Positions 32,181 to 41,355 of a DNA stretch of 64,000 nt are shown here, one piece after another. Under the pieces are notes generated by a model. That model was given only the letters and a program-made list of their open reading frames with translations. It made no database searches and was not told the origin of the DNA. The stretch lies in NCBI RefSeq assembly GCF_016587375.1, contig NZ_BNJG01000001.1, forward strand, positions 2,604,001-2,668,000. The letters are read 5' to 3'. Every line of letters begins with the position of its first letter. The stretch's first letter is position 1. The stretch is from Ktedonobacter robiniae. Lineage in GTDB: Bacteria; Chloroflexota; Ktedonobacteria; Ktedonobacterales; Ktedonobacteraceae. The position numbers were made by a program, and so were the translations under genes.

Positions 32181-33757
32181 GGAAGCAGCAGAGGCGGCCT
32201 GTTTCCGCGCCCTGTGTTCAGTGGCAAGCACAACTGGCCAGCTTGCATAGGAATGATCTTCTGCCACGTGAGCGGGAAGCACTAAGGGTCCACCTTAAGG
32301 AGTGCTCTGCCTGTGCCCAGGCTCAGGCAGACTACCGGGCTATGGATGTCGCTCTTCGTAGTTTACCGCCAGTCGCTCCCCTGTCTCAACTTCCCAGGGA
32401 ACTGGCAGAAGCTGTGTACAAACAGCAGAGAGGAACAAGAATGCTCAAGGATGACACCCCAATCAAAGGAGTAACCGGTGATCTTGAAGTGATTGACCTG
32501 GATGAACAGCTTGCGAAACGTGCACGCAAAGTCGGTTCCAGGACAGCGCTCCCGCCCAGGCCTGAGCGACATGTAAGCCGCCCTGTACGTATCATCAGCT
32601 CGCTTGTCGCGGTTCTGGTAGTGGCGGTCCTGGCTGGAGGCGCTTTCCTCCTCTTCTCGGGTCATGAAGGACCTGAGAGCAGCGTGACAGGTTCAAATGT
32701 GCCTTTAAATGCCAGGGCGTTCTATATCTGGCCAGGGACTTCTGGTCAGTTGAAGAAGGCAGACATTTATGCGTTGAGTATGCAGAATGGATCAGTCTAT
32801 TGGAAGGCCACCCTCAAGACCCAGTTGACGATTAGTAAACTAGTCCCATACCAGGGAAAATTGTTTGCGCCAGGTGAGGATGGCAATCTGTATGCTCTGA
32901 GCGCGAAGACGGGCCAGGTGCTCTGGAAATATTCGGTTAAGAGCGATCCGGCACCAGATGAAGCTCCTGCGTCACCCATTGCTGATGGGAACACGGTCTA
33001 CTTTGAAGCGGGTAGTGGCTTCTACGCCTTAAATATCAGCGATGGTAAGCTTCTCTGGCATGTAAAGACACCCTGCAAACCGACGATTCCAGGGGTAGTA
33101 GGTACTGACTGTGTCAATGTGTTGAGTACAGTGGACAATGGTAAGGTCTATGGCTTCTTCGATGGACTCTATGCCTTTGACGCCAGCAATGGGAAGCAAC
33201 TCTGGCACGATCCACAAGTACAATTTAGGGGCGAAAATAGCATCGTCGTCTCTGGGAAGTACCTATATAGTGCTGGTGAACGCCTCGATGTACTAAATGT
33301 AGCTGATGGCAAGAAGGTGAACGCGCCTGCATTTTCCAGTCTGAATCGTTCAGGTAGCTTGTTAGAGGCAGATGGAGTGGTCTACTACTCAACTGGAACT
33401 CAGCTTACAGCTATTCGTGATCTAGATATACTCTGGCAGCATCATTACGCGAATGGCCTGACACCATTGGCTGCGAGCCAGAATACCTTGTTTGTAGATA
33501 CGGATCACCCGCTTGAACAAACCGGCAATGCTCTGGGAATTTACTTCTATGCCCTGGATGCCAGCACCGGGAAGATCAAGTGGCATTGGGAACAGAGGTC
33601 TCCTAATGGGCGACTGCCTTCGCTCCCATACTATATCACGTCGATGAATGGCAAGCTTTACCTCTACTTACCAGAAAATGGTTTTAGCAATAACTCGGCC
33701 GGTGGCCTCTGGGTCTTGCATGATGGCAAGCGCGACTTCTATCCTTCGCAAAACTAG
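32177..33757 (+). CDS. Anti-sigma factor with zinc finger, membrane anchor and PQQ-type propeller
   Basis: The N-terminus has the zinc-binding anti-sigma pattern HLKECSACAQ (HxxxCxxC; about residues 35-44) in an ASD-like domain. A transmembrane segment SSLVAVLVVAVLAGGAFLLF follows near 138-157. The outer part, about 350 residues, is a PQQ/quinoprotein-like beta-propeller with repeated blades such as VYWKATLKTQ, VLWKYSVKSD and LLWHVKTPC. The overlap with the sigma gene shows the pair works together: the zinc domain would hold the sigma factor and the propeller would sense something outside. What it senses is unknown. No enzyme active site is evident. Confidence 0.88.
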   Translation: MRKQQRRPVSAPCVQWQAQLASLHRNDLLPREREALRVHLKECSACAQAQADYRAMDVALRSLPPVAPLSQLPRELAEAVYKQQRGTRMLKDDTPIKGVTGDLEVIDLDEQLAKRARKVGSRTALPPRPERHVSRPVRIISSLVAVLVVAVLAGGAFLLFSGHEGPESSVTGSNVPLNARAFYIWPGTSGQLKKADIYALSMQNGSVYWKATLKTQLTISKLVPYQGKLFAPGEDGNLYALSAKTGQVLWKYSVKSDPAPDEAPASPIADGNTVYFEAGSGFYALNISDGKLLWHVKTPCKPTIPGVVGTDCVNVLSTVDNGKVYGFFDGLYAFDASNGKQLWHDPQVQFRGENSIVVSGKYLYSAGERLDVLNVADGKKVNAPAFSSLNRSGSLLEADGVVYYSTGTQLTAIRDLDILWQHHYANGLTPLAASQNTLFVDTDHPLEQTGNALGIYFYALDASTGKIKWHWEQRSPNGRLPSLPYYITSMNGKLYLYLPENGFSNNSAGGLWVLHDGKRDFYPSQN

Positions 33758-33768
33758 TAGAGAAAAAA

Positions 33769-33809
33769 GCAGAGGAGGAGATCTGCCTACCGCAGGTCTC
33801 CTCCTCTGC
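33769..33809. terminator. Bidirectional terminator hairpin
   Basis: GCAGAGGAGGAGA (33769-33781) pairs with TCTCCTCCTCTGC (33797-33809), with further pairing inside (GATCTGC/GCAGGTC). T residues follow on the plus strand and A residues precede it, so it serves both converging genes. Confidence 0.85.
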
Positions 33810-33842
33810 TTTTGCTATTCATGAATATTATTTATGGGATGG

Positions 33843-34223
33843 TTAGCGGATACGCAACTCGTTGCGCGTGCGAAGCCGTGGCTTCGGAGTTTCGTGTTCG
33901 CGCTGTTGCAGTTCTAAGACGAGCTGCGTCACTGTAGCAGTTGTGGTCAATTCGGCTGGCTGGTGCTCGACTTCCTGCGGCTCGCTTGTCGCGGAAGGGA
34001 GGAAGCTTACAGCGGCCTCGCGGACCTGTGAGGACGCGACCGGCTTGCGTGTTTCTCGTGATGTCTCTGTTCCTGGCGTTTGCATTGCCTGTTCCATTAA
34101 CAGCGTGCCACAAACACCGCACATCCCATGGCTTGCCTTATACAGTTTTGGCAGCGGCAAAAGGGAGACCCGCTCGCCCGCGCTATCAATCAAGCGCAGG
34201 CACCATGCACACTGTCGTACCAT
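33843..34223 (-). CDS. Hypothetical zinc-finger-like protein, 126 residues
   Basis: The N-terminus MVRQCAWCLRLID and the later HGMCGVCGTLL form two CxxC pairs, a pattern like the short zinc domains often seen at the end of PAS or response-regulator proteins in this bacterial group. The rest is low complexity, ending in a basic tail (KPRLRTRNELRIR). No signal peptide or membrane segment is present. The function is unknown. It converges on the anti-sigma gene across a shared terminator. Confidence 0.65.
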   Translation of the reverse strand: MVRQCAWCLRLIDSAGERVSLLPLPKLYKASHGMCGVCGTLLMEQAMQTPGTETSRETRKPVASSQVREAAVSFLPSATSEPQEVEHQPAELTTTATVTQLVLELQQREHETPKPRLRTRNELRIR

Positions 34224-34753
34224 AAATCCACACTATCCTTTCCCTCACGGTGCAAACGATACATAGCGACATAGTATGTCTCTGGTACTTGGGTGGGAAC
34301 AGGACCGGTGAAGATCCGCCTCTGTGTATCGTCTTGCTGGTTTCAAAAATCAGTCAATGTCGTCCGTTGACTACCGTGTAACATCCTCCTTGTTATAATA
34401 CCTTCCACAGAAAGTAATTTTCATCCTTTGTCTGAGAATTTGTACATATAGATATGCGGCATTTCGTATATTATCTCCCCTTTTCTACATATCTTCATAC
34501 CCACCACCACCTTTTCTTTGTAATGGTTGCTCGATTTTGTCTTTTAGATGTAGTGCAGGTGTCCCGCATGTCGTTGCCCTCTGACCTACTGTCAGGGTGC
34601 GTAGTACTCAGACGCCAAGGAATAAGACAAAAGGTAAGACAAGGCAAGATATTGATGGTTGCCTATTTTTCCCTACATCTTAAACAACGAATGGCAGGCG
34701 AAAAAGTTGCAATTAATTTAATGTAATGCATCTTCATACGTCTTTCGCCTGCA
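34224..34753. other. Intergenic region
   Basis: About 530 AT-rich bases without a supported gene. A 90-codon frame from 34454 has no ribosome site and unusual composition and is not accepted. A TATAAT (34394-34399) is present, but no suitable -35 box lies at normal spacing. Confidence 0.5.
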
Positions 34754-36457
34754 TTAACGAACTGTAATGGAAATGGTGTGATAGCCGGATGAACCTGCGG
34801 GTGCGGGCGAGGCAATGGCCGGGTCCTGGACGTTGCCCTCCAGATCGATCGCTCGCGCTACGACTGAGTACTGTCCCGCTTTAGGGGTCCAGGAAAGCTC
34901 CCATAAGACCCAGGTAATCTGCGAGAATGGTTTCTTCAGGGTTGCTCGCTGCCAGCTCGCACCACCATCCAGGCTCACATCGACCTGGCTGATACCTTTA
35001 TTTCCCGAGAAGGCGACGCCGGCAATATAGCTAGTTCGACCGTCTGTGAGTGTCGCTCCGGTCAGTGGCGTATCGATACGCGTGGTCATACGAACGGGGG
35101 CGGCATCGTCCCAGCCGCGATTCTGCCAGTAACCTTGAAAGTTGTAGTTGACGACCTCAATGCCTGTGATCCACTTCACGTGTTTCATGCCATAGATGCC
35201 AGGGACCAGGAGGCGAGCCGGGAAGCCATGCTGCTGCGGAAGGGTCTGCCCATTCATGCGCACGGCGACGAGGGTTGTCGGCTCTAGGGCCTTGCTCAGG
35301 TGAATGCTGTCACTATAATCATCCGCCGCGTGCAGGACAACCTTGGTCGCGCCCTCTTTAACGCCTGCACTCTCCAGCAGTGTGGAGAGTGGGAAGCCTT
35401 CCCAGAGGGCGTTCCCCATATAGGGGCCGCCAACCTCGTTGCTGATGCACATTAGCGACTCATATTGTTGCCTGGTTGGCATCTGGAGGATCTCGTCATA
35501 GTTGAGTGTGTAGGGTGTGCGTACCTGTCCCTTGATCTCCATATGCCAGCCTCTGGCGTCGACTGTAGGATCGGAGACCAGGTTTTTGGAGACGGTATAG
35601 AACTGGTCGTTACTGGTAAGCTCTGGCGAGAGATTCTGCGCGGGCTGAAGTGTGCCATAGTTGGGTGTAGGTGGTGGCACGATTTTACGCTTGAAGTTCT
35701 GCGTAATGTGCGCAACATTCGTGCCCGCGCTTCCAAGTCCATTGGAGATAAAGCGCCATGCCAGGTAACCCATGACGCCTACACCCAGCACCAGGCCGCC
35801 GCTACGCAGGACATCGCGGCGCGTCTGACGAGAGCGCTCGCGAGCTGCCTGCGCGTCCAGCGCTTCTTTCGCGACTTGCTCGCGTACGCTAAACAGATTG
35901 CGGAGCAGGACGTAGAGCAGGCCATAGACCAGGCCAACCACGCCCATACTCCACATGCTACCGCTAAGGCCGCTGGTTGTGTTCGCGCCAAAGAGCCCAC
36001 TGCCAAAGAGGGGGAGCAGAAGTAAACCGCTGAACAACCAGAGCAGAAGTGCCAGGAGGAGTCCAGCACTCCATCTCATGGTTGTACTCTTGCCATCCGG
36101 GCGTGGATGCGCACTACTAGAATGCCCGCTTACCTGGTTAAAGAAGCCGCCTGCGAGACCGAAGACCGCGCACTGCCCCACCACAACGATGGCGACGAGA
36201 ACATGTTTGGCATCGTCGCCAATCAACTGGTGCAGGAAGGCGAAGAGGGGCGCAGGCATAAGTTGGGTGATCCAACTGCCCATCTCTTCGGGCAGCGAGA
36301 CGCCATGAAATTCGATATTGAGCAGGAGCATGATGCCGGTGGCAAGAATACCTGCGGCAAGTCCCGCTAAGAAGCCATTGGCAAAAAGCTCCTGGCGCGC
36401 CTGTGCTTCTGGCGGTGGCGTCTGCTCGGGTTGGGTCGGTGGTTGTGTCGTTTGCAC
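34754..36457 (-). CDS. Membrane-anchored molybdopterin oxidoreductase (sulfite oxidase family)
   Basis: The N-terminal 240 residues carry about five membrane segments (near 29-49, 84-106, 131-153, 168-188 and 217-237). The outer part is the SUOX-type molybdopterin domain: SNDQFYTVSKN, the pterin Mo-ligand Cys in LMCISNEVGG (C337), HAADDYSDSI, LPQQHGFPARLLVPGIYGMKHVKWITGIEV, followed by the Ig-like dimerisation domain (GVAFSGNKGISQVDVSLDGGASWQRA). Family members reduce or oxidise small oxyanions or protein methionine sulfoxide; the substrate is not evident. It stands alone, facing away from the methyltransferase gene. All cofactor motifs are present. Confidence 0.9.
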   Translation of the reverse strand: MQTTQPPTQPEQTPPPEAQARQELFANGFLAGLAAGILATGIMLLLNIEFHGVSLPEEMGSWITQLMPAPLFAFLHQLIGDDAKHVLVAIVVVGQCAVFGLAGGFFNQVSGHSSSAHPRPDGKSTTMRWSAGLLLALLLWLFSGLLLLPLFGSGLFGANTTSGLSGSMWSMGVVGLVYGLLYVLLRNLFSVREQVAKEALDAQAARERSRQTRRDVLRSGGLVLGVGVMGYLAWRFISNGLGSAGTNVAHITQNFKRKIVPPPTPNYGTLQPAQNLSPELTSNDQFYTVSKNLVSDPTVDARGWHMEIKGQVRTPYTLNYDEILQMPTRQQYESLMCISNEVGGPYMGNALWEGFPLSTLLESAGVKEGATKVVLHAADDYSDSIHLSKALEPTTLVAVRMNGQTLPQQHGFPARLLVPGIYGMKHVKWITGIEVVNYNFQGYWQNRGWDDAAPVRMTTRIDTPLTGATLTDGRTSYIAGVAFSGNKGISQVDVSLDGGASWQRATLKKPFSQITWVLWELSWTPKAGQYSVVARAIDLEGNVQDPAIASPAPAGSSGYHTISITVR

Positions 36458-36674
36458 GGTGATGCCTCTGTCTGTAAGAAAATAGAAAAGTTCCTGATTG
36501 AATCAGATCGTTCTTAGATTCACACGTTGTCTACGAGCTTCTTTTACAGAGATGCTGGACATGTAGTAATCGTATCATTACGGGGAACTTTGTGTAACCT
36601 TGAGCCTATGGCTGTGCGTACTATAAATGCTATCTTATCAAATTGCTGGCTTTGTGTCTGAAAGGAGGCCCACC

Positions 36675-37496
36675 ATGATGGGCAGGGATTCAACGGATCT
36701 GACGCTGGAGATGCTTAACGAAGAGGTGCGTATGATTTGGGATGCTAACGCACCCTTCTGGGCGAGCTACATGGGCGCTGAGGGGAATAGTTTTCATCGC
36801 TTACTGGTTGCCCCATCTGCTGAACGATTGCTAGCTTTACAAGCTGGGGAGGAGGTATTGGAACTTGCCTGCGGGGGTGGTCTTTTTGTCAAACAGATGG
36901 CACTCTTGGGAGCTAGAGTGGTCGCCACAGACTTCAGCTCAGTTTTTCTGGAGCTTGCGCGGGAGCGCGTCGCCGAGTTCGAGGAGCAGGTACAGTTTGC
37001 GCAGGTGGATGCCACGCATGAAGAAGAGATTGTCGCCCTGGGTGAGCAGCGTTTTGATGCCGCGGTCTGCAATATGGGTATCATGGACATGGCAGAGATT
37101 GATCCCTTAATGCGTGGCCTGGCGCAGGTGCTCAAGCCGGGAGGGCGCTTCGTCTTTACGATTATGCATCCCTGTTTCAATTCATCACATGTAACGATGG
37201 GGGTTGAGACCAGGGATGAGAGTGGCGAGGTCATCACGGAGCGCTTCTTGAAGAAAACAAAGTATTTGTATATGGAGCCTGAGAAGGGTACAGGTATCGT
37301 GGGTCAACCTCTCCCTCAGTACTATTTTCATCGTCCGCTACATAAACTCCTTGGGAGCGCCTTCCGCGTGGGCTTTACCATGGATGGCATCGAGGAGCCA
37401 GCCTTTGGCGGAATCGAGGAACCAAAGGCGCGGGTACATTGGCCAGATTTTCATGAGTTTCCCCCTGTGCTGGCGGTGCGTTTACGCCTGGCATAG
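36675..37496 (+). CDS. Class I SAM-dependent methyltransferase
   Basis: The methyltransferase core is clear: EEVLELACGGGLFVKQMA (motif I, about 60-77), VVATDFSSVFLELARER (motif II), FAQVDATHEE, FDAAVCNMGIMDMAEI (motif IV) and LAQVLKPGGRFVFTIMHPCF (post-motif region), then a C-terminal cap with FHRPLHKLLGSAFRVGFTMDGIEEPAF. ATG 36675 or 36678 follows AAAGGAGG; the frame upstream to 36627 lacks a site. This layout is typical of small-molecule methyltransferases, but the substrate is unknown. It is monocistronic and followed by a strong hairpin. Confidence 0.88.
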   Translation: MMGRDSTDLTLEMLNEEVRMIWDANAPFWASYMGAEGNSFHRLLVAPSAERLLALQAGEEVLELACGGGLFVKQMALLGARVVATDFSSVFLELARERVAEFEEQVQFAQVDATHEEEIVALGEQRFDAAVCNMGIMDMAEIDPLMRGLAQVLKPGGRFVFTIMHPCFNSSHVTMGVETRDESGEVITERFLKKTKYLYMEPEKGTGIVGQPLPQYYFHRPLHKLLGSAFRVGFTMDGIEEPAFGGIEEPKARVHWPDFHEFPPVLAVRLRLA

Positions 37497-37500
37497 AAAT

Positions 37501-37541
37501 AGCGAGGAGAGGTGCGGAACTTTCCCGCACCTCTCCTCGCT
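37501..37541. terminator. Terminator hairpin after the methyltransferase gene
   Basis: AGCGAGGAGAGGTGCGG (37501-37517) is matched exactly by its reverse complement (37525-37541). There is no clear T tract, yet the stem begins four bases after the stop codon. Confidence 0.75.
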
Positions 37542-37598
37542 TGAGAAAGAAAGCCGTTACGCTCGCTCACTGGTACTATGGATGATTAGCGTCTTCCT

Positions 37599-38753
37599 TT
37601 AGTGATGAGGTGTGGGATCTACTCCTGGCTTTCCATTGCCTGTATTTTGATTGCCTGATCCATGATCGTGCGTATTGTTCCCATTGCCGTTGTTTCCCGA
37701 GCCTTTGTTATTAGACCCTGGTGTATTGGCCTTGCCATTCCCGTTATCGGGAGATGCCGTGGTGATCATAATTGTTCCCGTGCGTACTAGCGTAGCGTCC
37801 GGGTTGGATAAGTATATAGTCTTGATCGATCGTTCAGTTCTCCACTCGACGAGGAACACATACGTGCCCTGTTGTATGCTTCCCGTCGCATTGACGGGTT
37901 GATTATTGATCCAGAGCCGTGCTCCTGACTGAAAATGTGTTCCAGAAAGTATAATTGTTACCTGACCATGAGATGATGGCGAGAGAATAACCGTGGCGCT
38001 TTGTAGATGGGTGACCTGTTCGCCCAGGTGCTCCAGTGCCTCGGTTGTTGCTAGTTGCGCTGTTGTTTTCAGTGCAGGTAATAGATTGCGAAGTGTCTGG
38101 CGAACATTGGTTTGAGTCGTCGCGAGTTCTTGAGACAAAAGGGTGTGATCTTTGCCTGGTGGAATGGCGCCAACGGATTGTGTAGCTGTGGTGAGCTGCT
38201 GTTCAAGCTCTGTGAGTTCGTTAAGATAAACATCCTGTTGCGAGGCGGCTGCCGCGCTTTTCAAGGCCGTCAGGTGATCTCGCACAATGCGCAGATGTAG
38301 TTCGGCTTGATCTGCTGGTGAGTTTATGAGCGTCATTTGTACTTGCTGGATCCAACTCTTGACGCCATAAAGAGGGGTGTTGGGTGTAGCTGTCTGGGCG
38401 GCGAGCGCGACTCCTGCCGTTCCTAGCACAAGGCAGAGCAATATTGCAGCCAGAGCCAGGGGTGTGCTGAGTGGCTGGAGAAAGCGGAACTGCCACCAGA
38501 AACCAGCGGGACGTTTTTGCTGGCTTGTATATGCATGTGCGCGCAGGCGTGTCTCTAAACGACGTGCGAACTCAGGATCTGGCTGAATGGCGGGATGTGT
38601 GCGTACGCGCTGGGCCAGCTTGACCAGTTCGTCAACCTCAGTCTCTTGACCGAAGAAGACAGGAGGTGGCATGAATCCAGGTGCCTTGGCTAAGTGTCCT
38701 TTATACATGTGCTCCTCTAGACGCGTATTGAGGAGTTCTGATAGTGGTTTCAT
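37599..38753 (-). CDS. DUF5667-type membrane protein, partner of an ECF sigma factor
   Basis: An N-terminal cytosolic part (about 1-95) precedes one membrane segment PLALAAILLCLVLGTAGVALAA near 97-118. Immediately after is the DUF5667 feature TPLYGVKSWIQQVQMTLINSP and a helical region of paired heptads. A beta-rich domain (about 235-330, with VTIILSGTHFQSGARLWINN) and an Asn/Gly-rich tail ending GKPGVDPTPHH follow. The start lies two bases after the sigma stop, with GGAGAG at normal distance, so the two are cotranscribed. It probably controls the sigma factor from the membrane (inference from position). It shares its tail with the secreted protein at 39788. Confidence 0.8.
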   Translation of the reverse strand: MKPLSELLNTRLEEHMYKGHLAKAPGFMPPPVFFGQETEVDELVKLAQRVRTHPAIQPDPEFARRLETRLRAHAYTSQQKRPAGFWWQFRFLQPLSTPLALAAILLCLVLGTAGVALAAQTATPNTPLYGVKSWIQQVQMTLINSPADQAELHLRIVRDHLTALKSAAAASQQDVYLNELTELEQQLTTATQSVGAIPPGKDHTLLSQELATTQTNVRQTLRNLLPALKTTAQLATTEALEHLGEQVTHLQSATVILSPSSHGQVTIILSGTHFQSGARLWINNQPVNATGSIQQGTYVFLVEWRTERSIKTIYLSNPDATLVRTGTIMITTASPDNGNGKANTPGSNNKGSGNNGNGNNTHDHGSGNQNTGNGKPGVDPTPHH

Positions 38754-38755
38754 TT

Positions 38756-39448
38756 TTATCTCTCCTGTTTCTGCGATGTGCGTCGCGAGATTGGTCTGGC
38801 ACGTCTGGATTTCTGCTTTACAGGTTTCGTGGGATGAAGGAGGCGCTGGAGACTCTGGAGCGCGCGGAACTGTAGCGCTTTGATTGCATTCTCTTTCTTG
38901 CCAAGCATTCTGGCAACCGTGGCGACATCATAGCCAAGCAGTAAACGACTAACAAGCACCTGCCGTTGCTCCTCAGTCAGTGCATTCATCGCCTGAACCA
39001 CACTTTGCCATTCATCCCGTATTTCAGCGATATGAGCTGGATCATCATCGGCATAGTGTGTCGCCAATATATCTTCTTCGCTTGTTGGCCGTATTGGGGT
39101 CAAAGATACTAGTAGTGGTTGCTTCTCCCGGCCACGGTAGTAGCCAGCGACAGTTAACTGCGCAATGCGTAGGAGCCAGGCCGCAAAGCCAGACTCATCA
39201 TTGGTCCTGACCTTATGGATGCCTTCCACCATCTTTAAGAAGACTTCAGAGGTAAGATCTTCTGCCAGAGAACGCTCAGGCATTCGGGTTGCTATATAGC
39301 CAAATATGCCAGGAAGAAATTGACGATAGAGCGCGCCAAGCGCCTCACCATCTCCTTGCCTTGCCTGGTTGAGGAGGTGATCAAATGGATGAGGATGTTC
39401 TTGTTGAGGCAAGGGCTCACTCTCCGATGGCCGGGGCCAGGAAAACAT
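38756..39448 (-). CDS. ECF-type RNA polymerase sigma factor
   Basis: Region 2 reads LYRQFLPGIFGYIATRMPERSLAEDLTSEVFLKMVEGI, then FAAWLLRIAQLTVAGYYRGR. Region 4 reads MNALTEEQRQVLVSRLLLGYDVATVARMLGKKENAIKALQFRALQSLQRLL. The C-terminus is a basic tail. ATG 39448 is preferred because GAGAGGA lies seven bases before it; an upstream GTG frame to 39469 lacks support. It forms a unit with the DUF5667 membrane protein and faces the secreted protein across a 340-base gap. Its target promoters are not known. Confidence 0.9.
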   Translation of the reverse strand: MFSWPRPSESEPLPQQEHPHPFDHLLNQARQGDGEALGALYRQFLPGIFGYIATRMPERSLAEDLTSEVFLKMVEGIHKVRTNDESGFAAWLLRIAQLTVAGYYRGREKQPLLVSLTPIRPTSEEDILATHYADDDPAHIAEIRDEWQSVVQAMNALTEEQRQVLVSRLLLGYDVATVARMLGKKENAIKALQFRALQSLQRLLHPTKPVKQKSRRARPISRRTSQKQER

Positions 39449-39787
39449 ATATAATCCTCTCAACTCCACAAAATAATAGTTGTGTTGTCTCCTCTTAATT
39501 AGTTGTATTTTTCTTCTTTCTAGTTACGGCATCATAAGCCGAACTTTTAGGGATGCCGATTACATTTCATCACCAGGGCCGTAACCAAACTCAAGTAAAA
39601 GACAACTATAGTAACGAGAGATGCGAGACAGTACGCATACTCAATGGCAATACGTAAAGGCCTTATTCTTTCTTAGCATTTGCTCGAGATAAGCGCATTT
39701 GAAGAGACAGAGCGGGGGGAACTCTCCTCGTAAAATGTTGCCTATCTTTCCCCATAAAAGATTATTTATGAAGGGGAATGTTCGTAT
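39449..39787. other. Divergent control region between sigma and secreted-protein genes
   Basis: About 340 bases without a gene. A G-rich stretch GAGCGGGGGGAACTCTCCTCG near 39710 could form a small hairpin. No promoter is clear. A shared control region for both neighbours is plausible. Confidence 0.4.
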
Positions 39788-40438
39788 ATGAGTCTCGGAA
39801 GCACGATTGTAACAGCCATCAAAGGAAAAATTGTTGTCACGGCACTGGTTAGCCTGGCCGTCGTTGGTGGTGGTACTGCGGCGTTAGCAGCCAGCCCAGC
39901 GGGACAGAATTTTGCCAAATCCATTGCCACTCCTGCGCATACCGCTACACCTGACAAGCAGGATGGCAAAGACCAGAATGCTAAGAATGGTGCTACTCAG
40001 GACAAGCAGTCGAACGATCACAAAAATGACTGTCCTGGACTCGCAGAAGCGCAGAACCTGGCCAAGAAGTTTTCGCTGAGCACCGATAGCAAGGGCACGA
40101 CTATCCAACTTATCTGCTCGTTGCATGATGGTACATATAAAGGCCTCGATCATCCCCTCGGGTTTGGCGAGATCGAAGATCTGCTAACCTACGCTTGGTA
40201 CCTGGCGGGACATGACAAGAGCGCTACAAACGCGAAGCTCACGGACGAGACACTGAGCAACTATGTCGCGAACGCCTTGAAAACCTGCAATAACGGCTCT
40301 ATTGCTGCCTGTGTGAAGGCGAGCATGTCAGCTACTCAGGGCAAAGACGGAAACAACAATGGTAGCAGCAATGGCACTGACCATAGCAAGAGTGGAACTA
40401 CGGGGAAACCAACAATAACTCCAACTCCCCATCACTAG
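39788..40438 (+). CDS. Secreted or surface protein with Cys pairs and a PTPHH tail
   Basis: A signal peptide is evident: basic start, then IVVTALVSLAVVGGGTAALAASPAG with a likely cut after ALA near residue 34. The mature part has a charged linker, then a compact domain (about 80-180) with four Cys (CPGLAEAQ, LICSLHDG, CNNGSIAACVKAS) and GEIEDLLTYAWYLAG. The C-terminus is Asn/Gly/Ser-rich and ends GKPTITPTPHH, like the DUF5667 protein encoded on the other strand. No family is recognised. AAGGGG lies 11 bases before the start. A strong terminator follows. Confidence 0.7.
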   Translation: MSLGSTIVTAIKGKIVVTALVSLAVVGGGTAALAASPAGQNFAKSIATPAHTATPDKQDGKDQNAKNGATQDKQSNDHKNDCPGLAEAQNLAKKFSLSTDSKGTTIQLICSLHDGTYKGLDHPLGFGEIEDLLTYAWYLAGHDKSATNAKLTDETLSNYVANALKTCNNGSIAACVKASMSATQGKDGNNNGSSNGTDHSKSGTTGKPTITPTPHH

Positions 40439-40461
40439 TGGTGTAAGGCCCACTGATTTTG

Positions 40462-40505
40462 TATCCCCCTATCAGCCGTTCGCGGCTGGTAGGGGGATAT
40501 TTTTT
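40462..40505 (+). terminator. Rho-independent terminator after the secreted-protein gene
   Basis: TATCCCCCTATCAGCC pairs with GGCTGGTAGGGGGATA (one G-T pair) across the loop GTTCGC, and six T residues follow. Confidence 0.9.
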
Positions 40506-40518
40506 GTGCAAATGAGGG

Positions 40519-41355
40519 TTAACTTGCTTGCCAGGTGCTTGCGGGGAGAAAGTAGAACTCAAAGGTGCAGAGCTCTTCAAAGCCGAGACGGCGATAGATG
40601 GGAAGCCCCATCTTTGATGATTGCAGGGTGGCGTAGCGGTAGCCCCTGGCGTAGGCGCTACGTAGGGTGGCCAGCGTTACAGCTCGTCCGATACCGCGTC
40701 CCCGTTCCTCGGGCAGAGTGCAGACGTTATAGATTCCAGCCAGGCCCCCGCCGGGACTAAGCAGTGAGGTGCCAACCACGCGCCCCTCGTGTAGCGCACA
40801 GTAGGGGCGATAGTGCTCCGATTGGCGATAGCCCTGGCGCTGTAATATATCGAGCAAGAGGGTTGTGACAAAGGACGGGAAACTGCTTCCCTCCGAGAGG
40901 GTATATATCCATTGCTCCATCTCAGTGGCATTTTCCACCACTTTGATCGTGATCCCCACTGGTGGAGCTTCGTCGAGAGGGAGGTTCCGTAGATCAACGG
41001 CCATGCCGGGCAGGCGTTCATCCAGTGCCAGTCCGTGCTTGAGCAGATGTTTTCCCAGATTGTCTGGCGTCGTCGAGGGAAAGGTTAGCCACGCCATCGG
41101 CAGATCTCGCTCACGAAAAGGCGCCAGCAGGCGTTCAATCTGGGCGTCCAGACCCTCGGTCGAGAGTTGGGCGCGGATGATGCCATTAAACATAGAGAGC
41201 TGGGTTCCAGAGAGAAACCAATCAACCTCTGGTGTAGAGTGGATCTGGCAGCCGAGCACGCGGCCCCAGAGGGCCACGGTCTCCTGAACATTTGCCTCCA
41301 TGGCACGCACGAGGTCTTCGCGCGTGCCAGAGCCAGATGTAAAGATTTGCGCCAT
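40519..41355 (-). CDS. GNAT-family N-acetyltransferase
   Basis: The C-terminal half is a GNAT fold: VVGTSLLSPGGGLAGIYNVCTLPEERGRGIGRAVTLATLRSAYARGYRYATLQSS carries the acetyl-CoA motif (ERGRGIGRA), and the late GLPIYRRLGFEEL completes it. The N-terminal half is a second, divergent lobe common in this group. The substrate is unknown. Its ATG immediately follows the TAA of the upstream ABC exporter gene (TAAATG), so it is the third gene of that operon. A resistance role beside an exporter is possible but unproven. Confidence 0.85.
   Translation of the reverse strand: MAQIFTSGSGTREDLVRAMEANVQETVALWGRVLGCQIHSTPEVDWFLSGTQLSMFNGIIRAQLSTEGLDAQIERLLAPFRERDLPMAWLTFPSTTPDNLGKHLLKHGLALDERLPGMAVDLRNLPLDEAPPVGITIKVVENATEMEQWIYTLSEGSSFPSFVTTLLLDILQRQGYRQSEHYRPYCALHEGRVVGTSLLSPGGGLAGIYNVCTLPEERGRGIGRAVTLATLRSAYARGYRYATLQSSKMGLPIYRRLGFEELCTFEFYFLPASTWQAS

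Noticed and set aside
34454..34726. 90-codon open frame as a gene
   Set aside because: It lacks a ribosome site, has unusual composition and no recognisable motifs.
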